This document shows positions 6,267 through 13,593 of a stretch of 13,633 nt of DNA, in pieces. Every line of letters starts with the position of its first letter. Position 1 is the first letter of the stretch. The notes beneath the pieces are model-generated. The model made no database searches, was not told the DNA's origin, and was given only the letters and a program-made list of their open reading frames with translations. Both the position numbers and the translations under genes were made by a program. This stretch comes from Acholeplasmataceae bacterium (GTDB lineage: Bacteria; Bacillota_I; Bacilli_A; ML615J-28; CAG-698), in assembly GCA_012840905.1 (NCBI GenBank), contig DUVT01000207.1, forward strand, positions 1 to 13,633, given 5' to 3'.

Positions 6267-7940
6267 TTATGCTTTTGGTTGTTTGTTTAGATATTCATAC
6301 AACCAATCAACAACACGTCCTTCATTGTCATTCATATAATCCCAATACATCATTCCACCAAGATTGTGTAGATACGTATAATCAGCTTTTGCTTTTACTG
6401 AACGAGTATCATCAAAGGAAATAAAGGTACTTCCATCAAATAACCATGGTGCTTGTGCTTTTTCATCAAAGTAATACTTATACTTAGTTTCAGGATTATT
6501 GTAGTAATTTCTATATATATCATCTAATCTAATTGATTGATTAGGTTTATGCCCTCTTGCATTAATACCATTATTCGATCCAGGTACTTCTCTTACTTCA
6601 GTCGCAACTCTACCATAAGCAGCAACACCAATAACAATCTTCTCTGGGGATGCGCCACCGTTTATGTATGCTTTAATTGCTTTGTCTGCACTGTAACTTG
6701 AAGGTGCTATAGTTGAATCATATAAATTAGTATGATGTCTTGTATGACCTTCACCTTCAGAGAAATCATTATAATCATAAGTCATCATATTAAAGTAATC
6801 TAAATAGTTATTTAATGCACCTACATTATAATTAACATTTACTCTACCAGCTGCAGCACTGAATGCAGAAGTAAGTAATAAACCAGGTTTATAGTTATCC
6901 ATTGCTTCTCTTGTTTCTTTTACTAAAGCCGTAAAATTATCTCTTTCAGCTGCCGTTGGATACTCCCAGTCATAATCAATTCCATCAAGATCATATTCTT
7001 TAATTGCTTCAATCACTGAATCAATAAAGATTTTACGGTTTGCTTGTGTTGCAGTCATTTCACTAAAGTTTCCTGCACCCCAGCCACCTACTGCAGCTAC
7101 TACTCTAGTACCAACATTATGAGCACGTCTTACAAGCGTAGTTATGCTCGAAGTTATACTAAATCTAAATGCAGCAGTAACCCCAGCAAACGAATAATTA
7201 ATAACATCTAGTTTTTCAATGTGTTCTTGCTTCATCATTATTTCACGAGAATATGCCATTGCAACTTTCTCATTTGCTAGATTGCGCATTGGAAGTTTTT
7301 TCTTTACAGTTACCACTTTTTCAAATACCTCCTCAATGTGCTTATAAGACATTGTTGCAGTTAAAGTAACTTGAACGTCTTCATCTTGGCGAGTAACTCT
7401 ACCAACATTATCTATGACATCAGTATTTGAAACTTCCCAATTGATTTCACGATTACGTAAAAAATAATGTAGTGTTATATCGTTTTCTACAACATCAGGT
7501 ATCTTTGCTAGTTCACCTAATATATAATCAAAATCAATTCTAGCCCTTACTTCATCCATTGGAACTTCATATACTGTTATATCTATTACTAATTTTTGAT
7601 CTGGATAACTTGCAAGTATTGCAGTTATTTGTGCAGTTCCAATACTATTAGCTTTAACTAAACCAGTTGTGCTAACAGATGCAACTGCATCATTACTTGA
7701 TAGATAAATAATACCTAGTTCTTCATCAGAATCTACAATTTCAATATTAAGTTGTAAACTCAATCCATTTTCAATTTTATATTCTGTAGATTCAATTTTC
7801 AAACTTGGCTCTACTATATCTTCACCATTACCATCATTATCATTGTCATTATTATCATTGTTATTTCCATCACCATTTTGGTTACAGCCAATTAAGGCAA
7901 GTCCTAGTAACAGAAATAAAAATATTCTTAATACTTTCAT
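6267..7940 (-). CDS. Secreted GH18 chitinase-like lipoprotein with Ig-like domains
   Basis: 557 aa. The N-terminus is a lipoprotein signal peptide ending LIG-Cys19, followed by an Asn/Asp/Gly linker (about 22-41), so the enzyme should be tethered on the outer face of the membrane. Residues about 47-125 look like a BIG2-type Ig-like domain (SSNDAVASVSTTGLVKANSIGTA), and about 130-213 like a second bacterial Ig-like domain (INWEVSN...GRVTR). From about 222 to the end is glycoside hydrolase family 18: VGGWGAGNFS (284-293), catalytic DxxDxDxE as DGIDYDWE with Glu326 the proton donor, MTYDYND, and near the end GGMMYWDYMND. The catalytic motif is complete. The substrate is likely chitin or another GlcNAc polymer; an endo-GlcNAcase acting on glycans is possible. 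It has its own promoter and GGGAG six bases before the ATG. It is downstream of the zinc lipoprotein but probably a separate unit. Confidence 0.92.
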   Translation of the reverse strand: MKVLRIFLFLLLGLALIGCNQNGDGNNNDNNDNDNDGNGEDIVEPSLKIESTEYKIENGLSLQLNIEIVDSDEELGIIYLSSNDAVASVSTTGLVKANSIGTAQITAILASYPDQKLVIDITVYEVPMDEVRARIDFDYILGELAKIPDVVENDITLHYFLRNREINWEVSNTDVIDNVGRVTRQDEDVQVTLTATMSYKHIEEVFEKVVTVKKKLPMRNLANEKVAMAYSREIMMKQEHIEKLDVINYSFAGVTAAFRFSITSSITTLVRRAHNVGTRVVAAVGGWGAGNFSEMTATQANRKIFIDSVIEAIKEYDLDGIDYDWEYPTAAERDNFTALVKETREAMDNYKPGLLLTSAFSAAAGRVNVNYNVGALNNYLDYFNMMTYDYNDFSEGEGHTRHHTNLYDSTIAPSSYSADKAIKAYINGGASPEKIVIGVAAYGRVATEVREVPGSNNGINARGHKPNQSIRLDDIYRNYYNNPETKYKYYFDEKAQAPWLFDGSTFISFDDTRSVKAKADYTYLHNLGGMMYWDYMNDNEGRVVDWLYEYLNKQPKA

Positions 7941-7979
7941 TTTCTACTCCCTCTCTCTAGGATTTAACACACCTTACAT

Positions 7980-8007
7980 ATTATACCACAAAATAGACCG
8001 TTTCCAA
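7980..8007 (-). promoter_or_regulatory. Promoter of the chitinase gene
   Basis: Minus-strand TTGGAA (8002-8007), 16-base spacer, and extended -10 TGG-TATAAT (-10 hexamer at 7980-7985). A leader of about 33 nt follows, with GAGAGAGGGAG close to the start codon. The -35 box overlaps the inverted repeat at 8006-8043. Confidence 0.7.
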
Positions 8008-8043
8008 AGAAATATTTTCATTAAAAAATGGTGATATTTCTTT
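8006..8043. repeat. Inverted repeat between the zinc lipoprotein and chitinase genes
   Basis: AAAGAAATAT (8006-8015) pairs perfectly with ATATTTCTTT (8034-8043), and CATT/AATG adds pairs nearer the loop. On the minus strand it lies 13 bases past the zinc lipoprotein stop, so it may end that transcript, but no T tract follows. Because it touches the chitinase -35 box it could also be an operator. Confidence 0.45.
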
Positions 8044-8055
8044 CCTATATCTAGG

Positions 8056-9018
8056 TTATTTTCGCGGTAATGCTTTATCTAATATCTCTAAGTTGTATTG
8101 CATTAGCGATAAATAATCCATTCCCGCTTTTTCTTCTTCAGCAGTAATTGTTGCTAGGTGATGCAAATATAAGAATGCATCATTTCCTAAGCCTAATTGG
8201 GTACGATATTGATCAGCAATTGAGGAAGCTATTTCATTTTTTGTAAGACAAATGTATTTAATTTTTTTTTCCTTAGCTTGTTCAATTTTTTCGATCATAT
8301 CTTTGGGTATTGCATCCGTACTTTCGTTATCATTTCTGATTCTTATCCTCTCTAGTCCATAGCGTGCTTCCCAATAAATATATGCATCATGATCGACCAT
8401 TATAGTTTTATTAGCTATATCATTTGAATTGAGAACTTCAAAATACTCTTTATCTAGCTTTTTAAATTCATCAATCAAATTAGCAGCATTTTCCTTAAAT
8501 AAATCAATTTGTTCAGCAGTTAACTCAAAAGTTTCTAGAATTGTATCTAAAACTTTTTGGGTCATTTTTTGCATTTTGTACAAATCAAGCCAAATATGGG
8601 GATCATAAAATACTACATCCCCATCACCATGATGATGGTGGTGGTCATGAATATCTTCTGCATTTATTTCAATTAAATCCAGCCCCTCACTTAAACTTAT
8701 AGTAGGGACATTTTTTAATGTTGAATCCTTGGATTGTTCAATCATTCCTTCAAGACCAACACCAATATAAAATAACAATTTACTTTTTGTAATTTTAATT
8801 ATGTCTTTTGGATTTAATTCGTGGTCATGAACGTCTTTTCCTCTAGGATATATACTCTTAACTGTGAGTTCTTCATCTACTATCTCTTTTGCAATAAACT
8901 CAATCGGATAAATAGATGCATAAATATCAGGTATTTCATCATCACTATCACAGCCGCTCACTATTACTAGTGATAATATCATCACTAATAAAAGAATTAT
9001 TTTTTTCAGATTCATCAT
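8056..9018 (-). CDS. Zinc (or manganese) ABC transporter substrate-binding lipoprotein, ZnuA/AdcA type
   Basis: 320 aa. It begins with a lipoprotein signal peptide ending IVSG-Cys23, so it is anchored outside the membrane, where it would capture metal for an ABC importer. It has the cluster A-I metal-binding form: IYASIYPIEFIAKEI (32-46), His64/His66 in VHDHELNP, a His-rich loop with seven His at 124-133, typical of zinc rather than manganese binders, DPHIWLD with His141, and DHDAYIYWEARYG with His210. AAGGAG sets the start at the tandem ATGATG (9018 or 9015). No permease or ATPase gene lies next to it in this window. Its start overlaps the end of the repaired yabQ frame by about 70 bases, so it may be transcribed with yabPQ. 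No operator was recognised. Confidence 0.92.
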   Translation of the reverse strand: MMNLKKIILLLVMILSLVIVSGCDSDDEIPDIYASIYPIEFIAKEIVDEELTVKSIYPRGKDVHDHELNPKDIIKITKSKLLFYIGVGLEGMIEQSKDSTLKNVPTISLSEGLDLIEINAEDIHDHHHHHGDGDVVFYDPHIWLDLYKMQKMTQKVLDTILETFELTAEQIDLFKENAANLIDEFKKLDKEYFEVLNSNDIANKTIMVDHDAYIYWEARYGLERIRIRNDNESTDAIPKDMIEKIEQAKEKKIKYICLTKNEIASSIADQYRTQLGLGNDAFLYLHHLATITAEEEKAGMDYLSLMQYNLEILDKALPRK

Positions 9019-9488
9019 TAATTTCTCCTTTTAATTTTCTTAGTAATTTCTTAATCCGTTTAAATAGTTTAACTATTAATTTTTTTATTTTCCTAAATGC
9101 TTTTTTAATAAATAGAAATACTTCTTTTGGATATATAAGTAAGTAAATAGTCTTTTTATATTTACGATAAATCTTTCCTATAAATATAACAACTGAGTTT
9201 ATATTTTTTTTGAAGTCCTCCCGGAGTAGATATACATAGATAACAACCCCTATAAAGAAAAAACAAAAAGGTGTAAATCGTTAAGTAACCTTCGCTTACC
9301 TTTAACATATATAAACAAGCTATAATAACCATACAAATCCAAAAGATTAATTCAATTATATAGCTTATTATTTGCTTTACTTTAACTCTTCTTAAAAAAT
9401 AGTGCAATATATCAAACATCGCACCAAGAAACATTCCAAATATCAAGAAATAAATAATAAGAATAACTTGTTCTCGAAAACTAATCAT
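8948..9488 (-). pseudogene. yabQ: yabQ homologue (spore cortex biosynthesis membrane protein), frameshifted
   Basis: The first 78 residues have the YabQ pattern: short N-terminus, helix, FLGAMFDILHYFLRRV (20-35), further helices, and EGYLTIYTFLFFL (66-78). Uninterrupted translation would leave the family at residue 79 and stop at 9162 (108 aa). In the +1 frame from 9253 the coding continues with a matching helix (IGVVIYVYLLREDF) and then a long Lys/Arg-rich amphipathic tail, open down to TGA at 8948-8950. Skipping one base at CTT-T (9254) gives a 179-residue protein, within the family's normal range. The simplest lesion is one extra base in the run of six A/T at 9258-9263. Start ATG overlaps the yabP stop (ATGA). 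In Bacillus YabQ is a mother-cell protein needed for cortex formation. The overlap with the zinc lipoprotein start suggests the last part of the frame may not be native. Confidence 0.75.
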
Positions 9489-9760
9489 TTAAATAACTTC
9501 GCCAAAAATCCTTTTTCAGGTTGATTTTTTCTTTGGTTCAAATATTCCATTAAATAAACTTTCCCAGTTATTACTAACGTTTCGCTTCCAAGATCCAAGT
9601 GCTTCATTTCCAAATTTGATCCTTTTACAACCATTCTTCCTAAGACAGTTTCTACATAAAGTTCAGCTTCATTAAGGCTTTCTAACTTTTTTACACCAGT
9701 AATTTGGAGTTCACTTCTATTTTTTAAAATTATTTCTTGACTACTTACTTCTTGATTCAT
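9485..9760 (-). CDS. yabP: Sporulation protein YabP
   Basis: 91 aa from ATG 9760, with GAGGTGA five bases upstream; an in-frame GTG at 9769 lies inside that site and is discarded. It matches the YabP/YqfC pattern: NRSELQITGVKKLESLNE (14-31), LYVETVLGRMVVKGSNLEMKHLDL (34-57), TLVITGKV (61-68), EYLNQRK (72-78). YabP is made in the mother cell during sporulation in Bacillus and Clostridia; its biochemical role is not known. The gene overlaps yabQ by four bases (ATGA), the classic yabP-yabQ arrangement. A sigma-E-type promoter lies immediately upstream, in keeping with sporulation control. The reading frame is intact, unlike its partner. Confidence 0.85.
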   Translation of the reverse strand: MNQEVSSQEIILKNRSELQITGVKKLESLNEAELYVETVLGRMVVKGSNLEMKHLDLGSETLVITGKVYLMEYLNQRKNQPEKGFLAKLFK

Positions 9761-9777
9761 AACATTCACCTCGCTAA

Positions 9778-9806
9778 ATTATATGCTAGTCTTGAGGTAA
9801 ATATTA
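9778..9806 (-). promoter_or_regulatory. Sigma-E-type sporulation promoter of yabPQ
   Basis: Minus-strand TAATATT (9800-9806), a 14-base spacer, then CATATAAT (9778-9785). The sigma-E consensus is kmATATT, 14-15 nt, CATACANT, so only one base differs. The -35 box overlaps the stop codon of the upstream gene. The TATAAT could also be a sigma-A -10, but no TTGACA-like box sits at 16-18 bases. Confidence 0.65.
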
Positions 9807-10358
9807 TAAATCTGTAAAATGTGAATTAAAATCTGTAAAAGTTATTATTTTGTAATCGTATACTAAATCACTATACTTTAAAATAGCAATGTCGCTTTCA
9901 TTTAAATAGCGTTGAATTTTCATAGTAGACTTATACACTAATACAACCTTTAAAACTCCTTCCTCAGATTCCATTTTTAAAAAAGGAATAAGTTCGTTTA
10001 AATATCTTTGATATAAAAAACTTTTGCCAGGAGCGCCACTTCCACCATATTGTAAATTCCAAGTATTTTTGCTATTTACAGTAATTGAACTAACCTTTGG
10101 AACTTCAACTACTTTAATCAAAATCTTTTGATACTTTTGGTCTGATGTAGCCTTAAACACATAGTCATATCTTTCTTTTTCAGCTTCAAGTAATTCATAA
10201 TTGTTTTTACTTGCAACTTCACTAAGCAAAGTTTTGATTTCCTTTTTTTGCATTCTTGGCTTTATTGTTACACTCCAAACCATATAAAGAATAGCAAAAA
10301 TAACACCTGCAACTAAATATTCAAAATTAAAGTTTTCAAATACATTTAAAATTTTCAT
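9804..10358 (-). CDS. Membrane-anchored protein of unknown function
   Basis: 184 aa with one hydrophobic segment near the N-terminus (about 13-31), followed by a basic stretch (KPRMQKKE, 33-40) and then a soluble domain, most likely in the cytosol. The domain has alternating strands and polar turns: YDYVFKATSDQKYQKILIKVVEVP (64-87), ITVNSKNTWNLQYGG (92-106), LKVVLVYKS (136-144) and DYKIITFTDF (168-177). The strand-turn-Lys pattern recalls small alpha/beta nuclease-like folds, but I do not recognise a family and assign no function. It starts at the ATG seven bases after a perfect consensus promoter, with no ribosome site, so the mRNA should be leaderless. It ends 44 bases before the yabP start, and is divergent from the SGNH hydrolase gene. 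Confidence 0.75.
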   Translation of the reverse strand: MKILNVFENFNFEYLVAGVIFAILYMVWSVTIKPRMQKKEIKTLLSEVASKNNYELLEAEKERYDYVFKATSDQKYQKILIKVVEVPKVSSITVNSKNTWNLQYGGSGAPGKSFLYQRYLNELIPFLKMESEEGVLKVVLVYKSTMKIQRYLNESDIAILKYSDLVYDYKIITFTDFNSHFTDL

Positions 10359-10364
10359 ATGTAT

Positions 10365-10393
10365 ATTATAAAGGTTTTGGCCGAGATTGTCAA
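10365..10393 (-). promoter_or_regulatory. Perfect consensus sigma-A promoter, probably leaderless
   Basis: Minus-strand TTGACA (10388-10393), exactly 17 bases, TATAAT (10365-10370). Six bases separate the -10 from the ATG at 10358, so transcription should begin at or next to the A of the start codon. No SD lies between. Confidence 0.85.
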
Positions 10394-10440
10394 AGAATAA
10401 ATCTTATTAAATAATTTATAGATAATATTGTTTAAATATA

Positions 10441-10449
10441 TGCTATAAT
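10441..10449 (+). promoter_or_regulatory. Extended -10 promoter of the SGNH hydrolase gene
   Basis: TGC-TATAAT with the -10 hexamer at 10444-10449; there is no good -35. GGAG (10460-10463) lies eight bases before the ATG at 10472. Confidence 0.6.
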
Positions 10450-10471
10450 AGTTAAGAATGGAGATCAAAAT

Positions 10472-11185
10472 ATGATTTTAAGTTTATTTCAAAATATTAT
10501 TTTAATAATTTTCATAGTCGTTTTATCTATAACTTTTGTATTGTTCATTTTTCTAATTATTTATGTTTTAAGATTAATTAGAATAAGTACAAAACTAAAA
10601 GCAAAACAATTTGAAAAGTTTAATGGGTTTGCAATGAAAAACCAAATTGTTTTCTTAGGCGACTCATTAACAGAATTTTACCAAATTGAAGAGTTCTTTC
10701 ACGGCTATCCAGTATATAATAGAGGAATTGCTTCTGACACAACAGATGGTGTCTTAGAAAGATTGGATTCAAACGTTATTGAAATTCAACCAAAAAAAGT
10801 CTTTATTCAAATTGGAACTAACGATTACCGTGCAAGAAAGAATAATGATTATATTTTCAAAAACATCAAAAACATCGTTACGAAATTAAAAGAAAATCTT
10901 CCTGAAGTAAAAGTATACATTATATCTTTATACCCAGTAAACCATAAAGCAAAGATATATAGTAGATTCTTTACTAGTCCAAGAAAAAATCAAAACATCA
11001 TCGAACTAAATCAAATGCTTAAAAATTATTGTAGTGATAACAATATACCATTTATTAATGTTTATGATGAATTAATTGATAAAGATGGTAATTTAGATAA
11101 ACAATATACTGTAGAAGGCCTACATATTAGCTATGAAGGTTATGAAGTAATTACTAAAATACTAAAACCTTATTTAGAAGAGTAA
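10472..11185 (+). CDS. Membrane-anchored SGNH/GDSL hydrolase
   Basis: 237 aa with a long hydrophobic N-terminal helix (about 5-35) and then an SGNH-fold esterase domain. Block I is FLGDSLTE (61-68) with nucleophile Ser65; block II has Gly in NRGIASDTT (Gly85); block III is IGTNDYR with Asn117; block V is VEGLHIS with His218. In block V the usual Asp three before the His is Glu here (Glu215), a conservative change that may still position the His. Expected reaction: hydrolysis of an ester, such as an O-acetyl or acyl group on an envelope lipid or glycan. The substrate is not evident. Orientation in the membrane is uncertain, because RLIRISTKLKAK after the helix would favour a cytosolic domain by the positive-inside rule. 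It lies upstream of lysS but that gene has its own promoter. Confidence 0.85.
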   Translation: MILSLFQNIILIIFIVVLSITFVLFIFLIIYVLRLIRISTKLKAKQFEKFNGFAMKNQIVFLGDSLTEFYQIEEFFHGYPVYNRGIASDTTDGVLERLDSNVIEIQPKKVFIQIGTNDYRARKNNDYIFKNIKNIVTKLKENLPEVKVYIISLYPVNHKAKIYSRFFTSPRKNQNIIELNQMLKNYCSDNNIPFINVYDELIDKDGNLDKQYTVEGLHISYEGYEVITKILKPYLEE

Positions 11186-11215
11186 TGTAAATTTAAGTTT
11201 GGCTAAAACCCAATC

Positions 11216-11243
11216 TTGAAATTTTATAGAAATATGGTATAAT
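11216..11243 (+). promoter_or_regulatory. Promoter of lysS
   Basis: TTGAAA (11216-11221), 16-base spacer, extended -10 TGG-TATAAT (hexamer at 11238-11243). GAGGTGA (11258-11264) lies just before the ATG at 11269. The leader is about 20 nt, so there is no room for a T-box. Confidence 0.75.
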
Positions 11244-11268
11244 AAGTAAATATATTAGAGGTGAAAAA

Positions 11269-12753
11269 ATGGCAAACGAACATTTAACAGATCAAGAAAT
11301 AGTAAGACGCCAAAAGATGGAAGAGTTACGCGAAAAAGGTATTGATCCATTTGGTCAAGCATTTATGCGCACTACTAACTCTAAAGAATTATTTGATAAA
11401 TATGGCGACAAAACTAAAGAAGAATTAGCTGAAATAAATGACACTGCAATAATCGCAGGGAGAATAATGACAAAGCGTACTGCTGGTAAAACTGGCTTTA
11501 TGCATATTCAAGATCGTTATGGTAAAATTCAAGTGTACTGTAGAAAGGATACATTATCCGAATTAGAATTTGAATTATTTACTAAAGCTGATCTAGGTGA
11601 TATTGTTGGTATCGAAGGTGAAGTTATTAGAACTAATATGGGTGAGTTAACAATAAAAGCAACTAAATATACTCATCTTACAAAAGCTCTAAGACCACTA
11701 CCTGATAAATATCACGGTCTTCAAGATAAAGAGGAAGCAAGACGTCATCGTTATGTTGACTTAATTGTCAATGAAGAGTCAAGAAGAATTGCTTTTTTAA
11801 GACCTAGAATTATACGTGCTTTCCAACACTTCTTTGATAGTAGAGGTTTTGTAGAAGTGGAAACTCCAATTTTACAACCAATCCTTGGTGGAGCTAATGC
11901 ACGTCCATTCGTAACTCATCATAATGCACTCGATATGGACTTCTATTTAAGAATTGCTACAGAATTGCCGCTTAAGAGATTAATTGTCGGTGGTATGGAA
12001 GCAGTTTATGAAATTGGTCGTCTATTTAGAAACGAAGGTATGGACTCAACACATAACCCAGAGTTCACTTCAGTTGAAGCATACTTAGCATATTCTGATA
12101 TGGAAGGTATGATGAACCTTGTAGAAGAGTGCTTCAAATTCTTATGTGATGAAATCTTAAATACTAGAGTTTTCGAATATCAAGGAAATACTCTAGACTT
12201 TGAAAAACCATTTAAACGCATCCATATGGCTGATGCAGTTAAAGAAGCAACAAACATTGATTTTAGAACTATCACACTTGAAGAAGCAATGAGCCTTGCA
12301 AAAGAACATGAAATTAAGGTTGAAAAGCATCAAGAATCAGTAGGACATATCCTTAATTTATTCTTTGAAGAATATGTGGAAGAAAAACTAGTTCAACCTA
12401 CATTCATCTATGGACATCCAATTGAAATTAGTCCACTTGCAAAGAAAAATCCAAAAGACCCAAGATATACAGATCGCTTTGAATTATTCATTAGCACAAA
12501 AGAATATTGTAATGCATTCAGCGAGTTAAATGATCCAATCGATCAAAAAGAACGTTTCTTAGCGCAATTAAAAGAAAAAGAATTAGGAAACGACGAGGCT
12601 AATGAAATGGATACAGATTACATTGAAGCATTAGAATACGGTATGCCACCTACAGGTGGACTTGGAATAGGAATCGATAGAACAGTAATGCTACTTTGTC
12701 AAGTAGATTCTATTCGGGATGTACTCTTATTCCCACATATGCGGAAAAAATAA
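11269..12753 (+). CDS. lysS: Lysyl-tRNA synthetase, class II
   Basis: Cytosolic enzyme that charges tRNA-Lys with lysine using ATP. 494 aa is the usual length. Visible order: N-terminal helix ([21 protein letters not shown], about 9-29), OB-fold anticodon-binding domain (about 60-135), RHRYVDLI (159-166), class II motif 1 (about 178-205: [11 protein letters not shown]), motif 2 (about 246-270: [11 protein letters not shown]...HNPEF), and motif 3 GLGIGIDR with LLFPHMR at the end (about 464-492). Transcribed from its own promoter and stopped by a strong terminator that starts inside the stop codon. Not part of a recognisable fusion; all motifs appear intact. Confidence 0.98.
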   Translation: MANEHLTDQEIVRRQKMEELREKGIDPFGQAFMRTTNSKELFDKYGDKTKEELAEINDTAIIAGRIMTKRTAGKTGFMHIQDRYGKIQVYCRKDTLSELEFELFTKADLGDIVGIEGEVIRTNMGELTIKATKYTHLTKALRPLPDKYHGLQDKEEARRHRYVDLIVNEESRRIAFLRPRIIRAFQHFFDSRGFVEVETPILQPILGGANARPFVTHHNALDMDFYLRIATELPLKRLIVGGMEAVYEIGRLFRNEGMDSTHNPEFTSVEAYLAYSDMEGMMNLVEECFKFLCDEILNTRVFEYQGNTLDFEKPFKRIHMADAVKEATNIDFRTITLEEAMSLAKEHEIKVEKHQESVGHILNLFFEEYVEEKLVQPTFIYGHPIEISPLAKKNPKDPRYTDRFELFISTKEYCNAFSELNDPIDQKERFLAQLKEKELGNDEANEMDTDYIEALEYGMPPTGGLGIGIDRTVMLLCQVDSIRDVLLFPHMRKK

Positions 12754-12786
12754 ACTATGAAGATTTTCTTCATAGTTTTTGTTTTT
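12752..12786 (+). terminator. Intrinsic terminator of lysS
   Basis: An 11-bp stem, AAACTATGAAG / CTTCATAGTTT (12752-12762 with 12768-12778), begins within the lysS stop codon and is followed by TTGTTTTT. Confidence 0.9.
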
Positions 12787-12791
12787 ACATA

Positions 12792-12818
12792 TAAAAAAAG
12801 CTCATTTATTGAGCTTTT
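12792..12818 (-). terminator. Intrinsic terminator of the SDR gene
   Basis: Stem AAAAGCTCA / TGAGCTTTT (12796-12804 with 12810-12818), loop TTTAT. On the minus strand it is followed by TTTAT, and it overlaps the SDR stop codon at 12817. On the plus strand it also carries a T run, so it may back up the lysS terminator. Confidence 0.85.
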
Positions 12819-13593
12819 ATTTTTGTTTGAATTTTATTTTTACAAGTCTATTAATTAACTTTGGATTTAACGCTTTGCTTAAACAATACATAAGCTTATT
12901 TTTAAATCCAATTGTCACTGTCATTGGAGGATTATTAGTTTTACTCAGTTTTAATATTTCGCTAGCAATTAACATTAGCTCTAGGCCGGTTTGTTCAAAA
13001 TGGGCAAGTGAATTTACCGCACTGTAAAAGTTAATACTGTATTTACCAGTATTAATTTTACGCTTAAAAGTAAAATTTGTTTTAACTCCACCAAAGACTA
13101 AGTTTGTCACATATATATTATTCTTATTAAGTTCTAAGTTTATAGCATTATTAAACGCTTCAACTGCAGCTTTAGATGCTGAATAGTAAGGATCATATGG
13201 AATTGGGATTTTGCTTGCAAGTGAACTAAGATAAATAATTTTTCCAAATTTATTATCTTTAAAATGAGGTGTAATTGCTTTTACAGTTTCAATATAGCCA
13301 AAGACATTTACTGAAAATAAATATCTATAATCATTACTATCTACATCTTCAATGGGACTAGCCATACTAAAACCTGCACAATATACAATTAAGTCAATTT
13401 TACCTTCTTTTTCAATTACTTGATCTAAGGCATTCTTGATTGAAGCCGTATCACTTACATCCAAATAAATATTAGTTTCCAAATTAAGTAGTTTGTTTCT
13501 ACTTAAATTATAAACAGTATAACCTTCTGTTAACAATTTAACTAATGTAGTTTTACCAATTCCATCACTTCCACCAATAATCACAACAACCAA
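12817..13593 (-). CDS. Short-chain dehydrogenase/reductase (SDR), NAD(P)-dependent
   Basis: 258 aa, classical SDR. The Rossmann cofactor motif is GGSDGIG (7-13), then LDVSD (44-48), CAG (72-74, the NAG position), VNVFG with Asn96, catalytic Ser in YLSS (121-124) and YSASK with Tyr137/Lys141. The Asn-Ser-Tyr-Lys set is complete, so it should be active; SRNK after strand two suggests NADPH. The substrate is unknown. The start is TTG 13593: the first strand (VVVIIGG) needs it, no ATG lies between it and the in-frame TAA upstream, and GGTTGGTG provides a poor ribosome site. The C-terminal 50 residues are basic (KLINRLVKIKFKQK), which may touch a membrane. Its promoter is probably outside or only partly within the last 40 bases. 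Convergent with lysS. Confidence 0.9.
   Translation of the reverse strand: MVVVIIGGSDGIGKTTLVKLLTEGYTVYNLSRNKLLNLETNIYLDVSDTASIKNALDQVIEKEGKIDLIVYCAGFSMASPIEDVDSNDYRYLFSVNVFGYIETVKAITPHFKDNKFGKIIYLSSLASKIPIPYDPYYSASKAAVEAFNNAINLELNKNNIYVTNLVFGGVKTNFTFKRKINTGKYSINFYSAVNSLAHFEQTGLELMLIASEILKLSKTNNPPMTVTIGFKNKLMYCLSKALNPKLINRLVKIKFKQK

Noticed and set aside
8916..9146. A plus-strand frame opposite the zinc lipoprotein start and yabQ end
   Set aside because: It is a shadow of the minus-strand coding; composition follows the complementary helices and there is no SD.
12779..13027. A plus-strand frame opposite the SDR C-terminus
   Set aside because: It starts within the lysS/SDR terminator region and mirrors the SDR gene.
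13552..13575. Walker A-like GSDGIGKT in the SDR protein
   Set aside because: The match to G-x4-GKT is a coincidence of the SDR TGxxxGIG motif followed by Lys-Thr; NAG, Ser, Tyr and Lys motifs fix it as an SDR.
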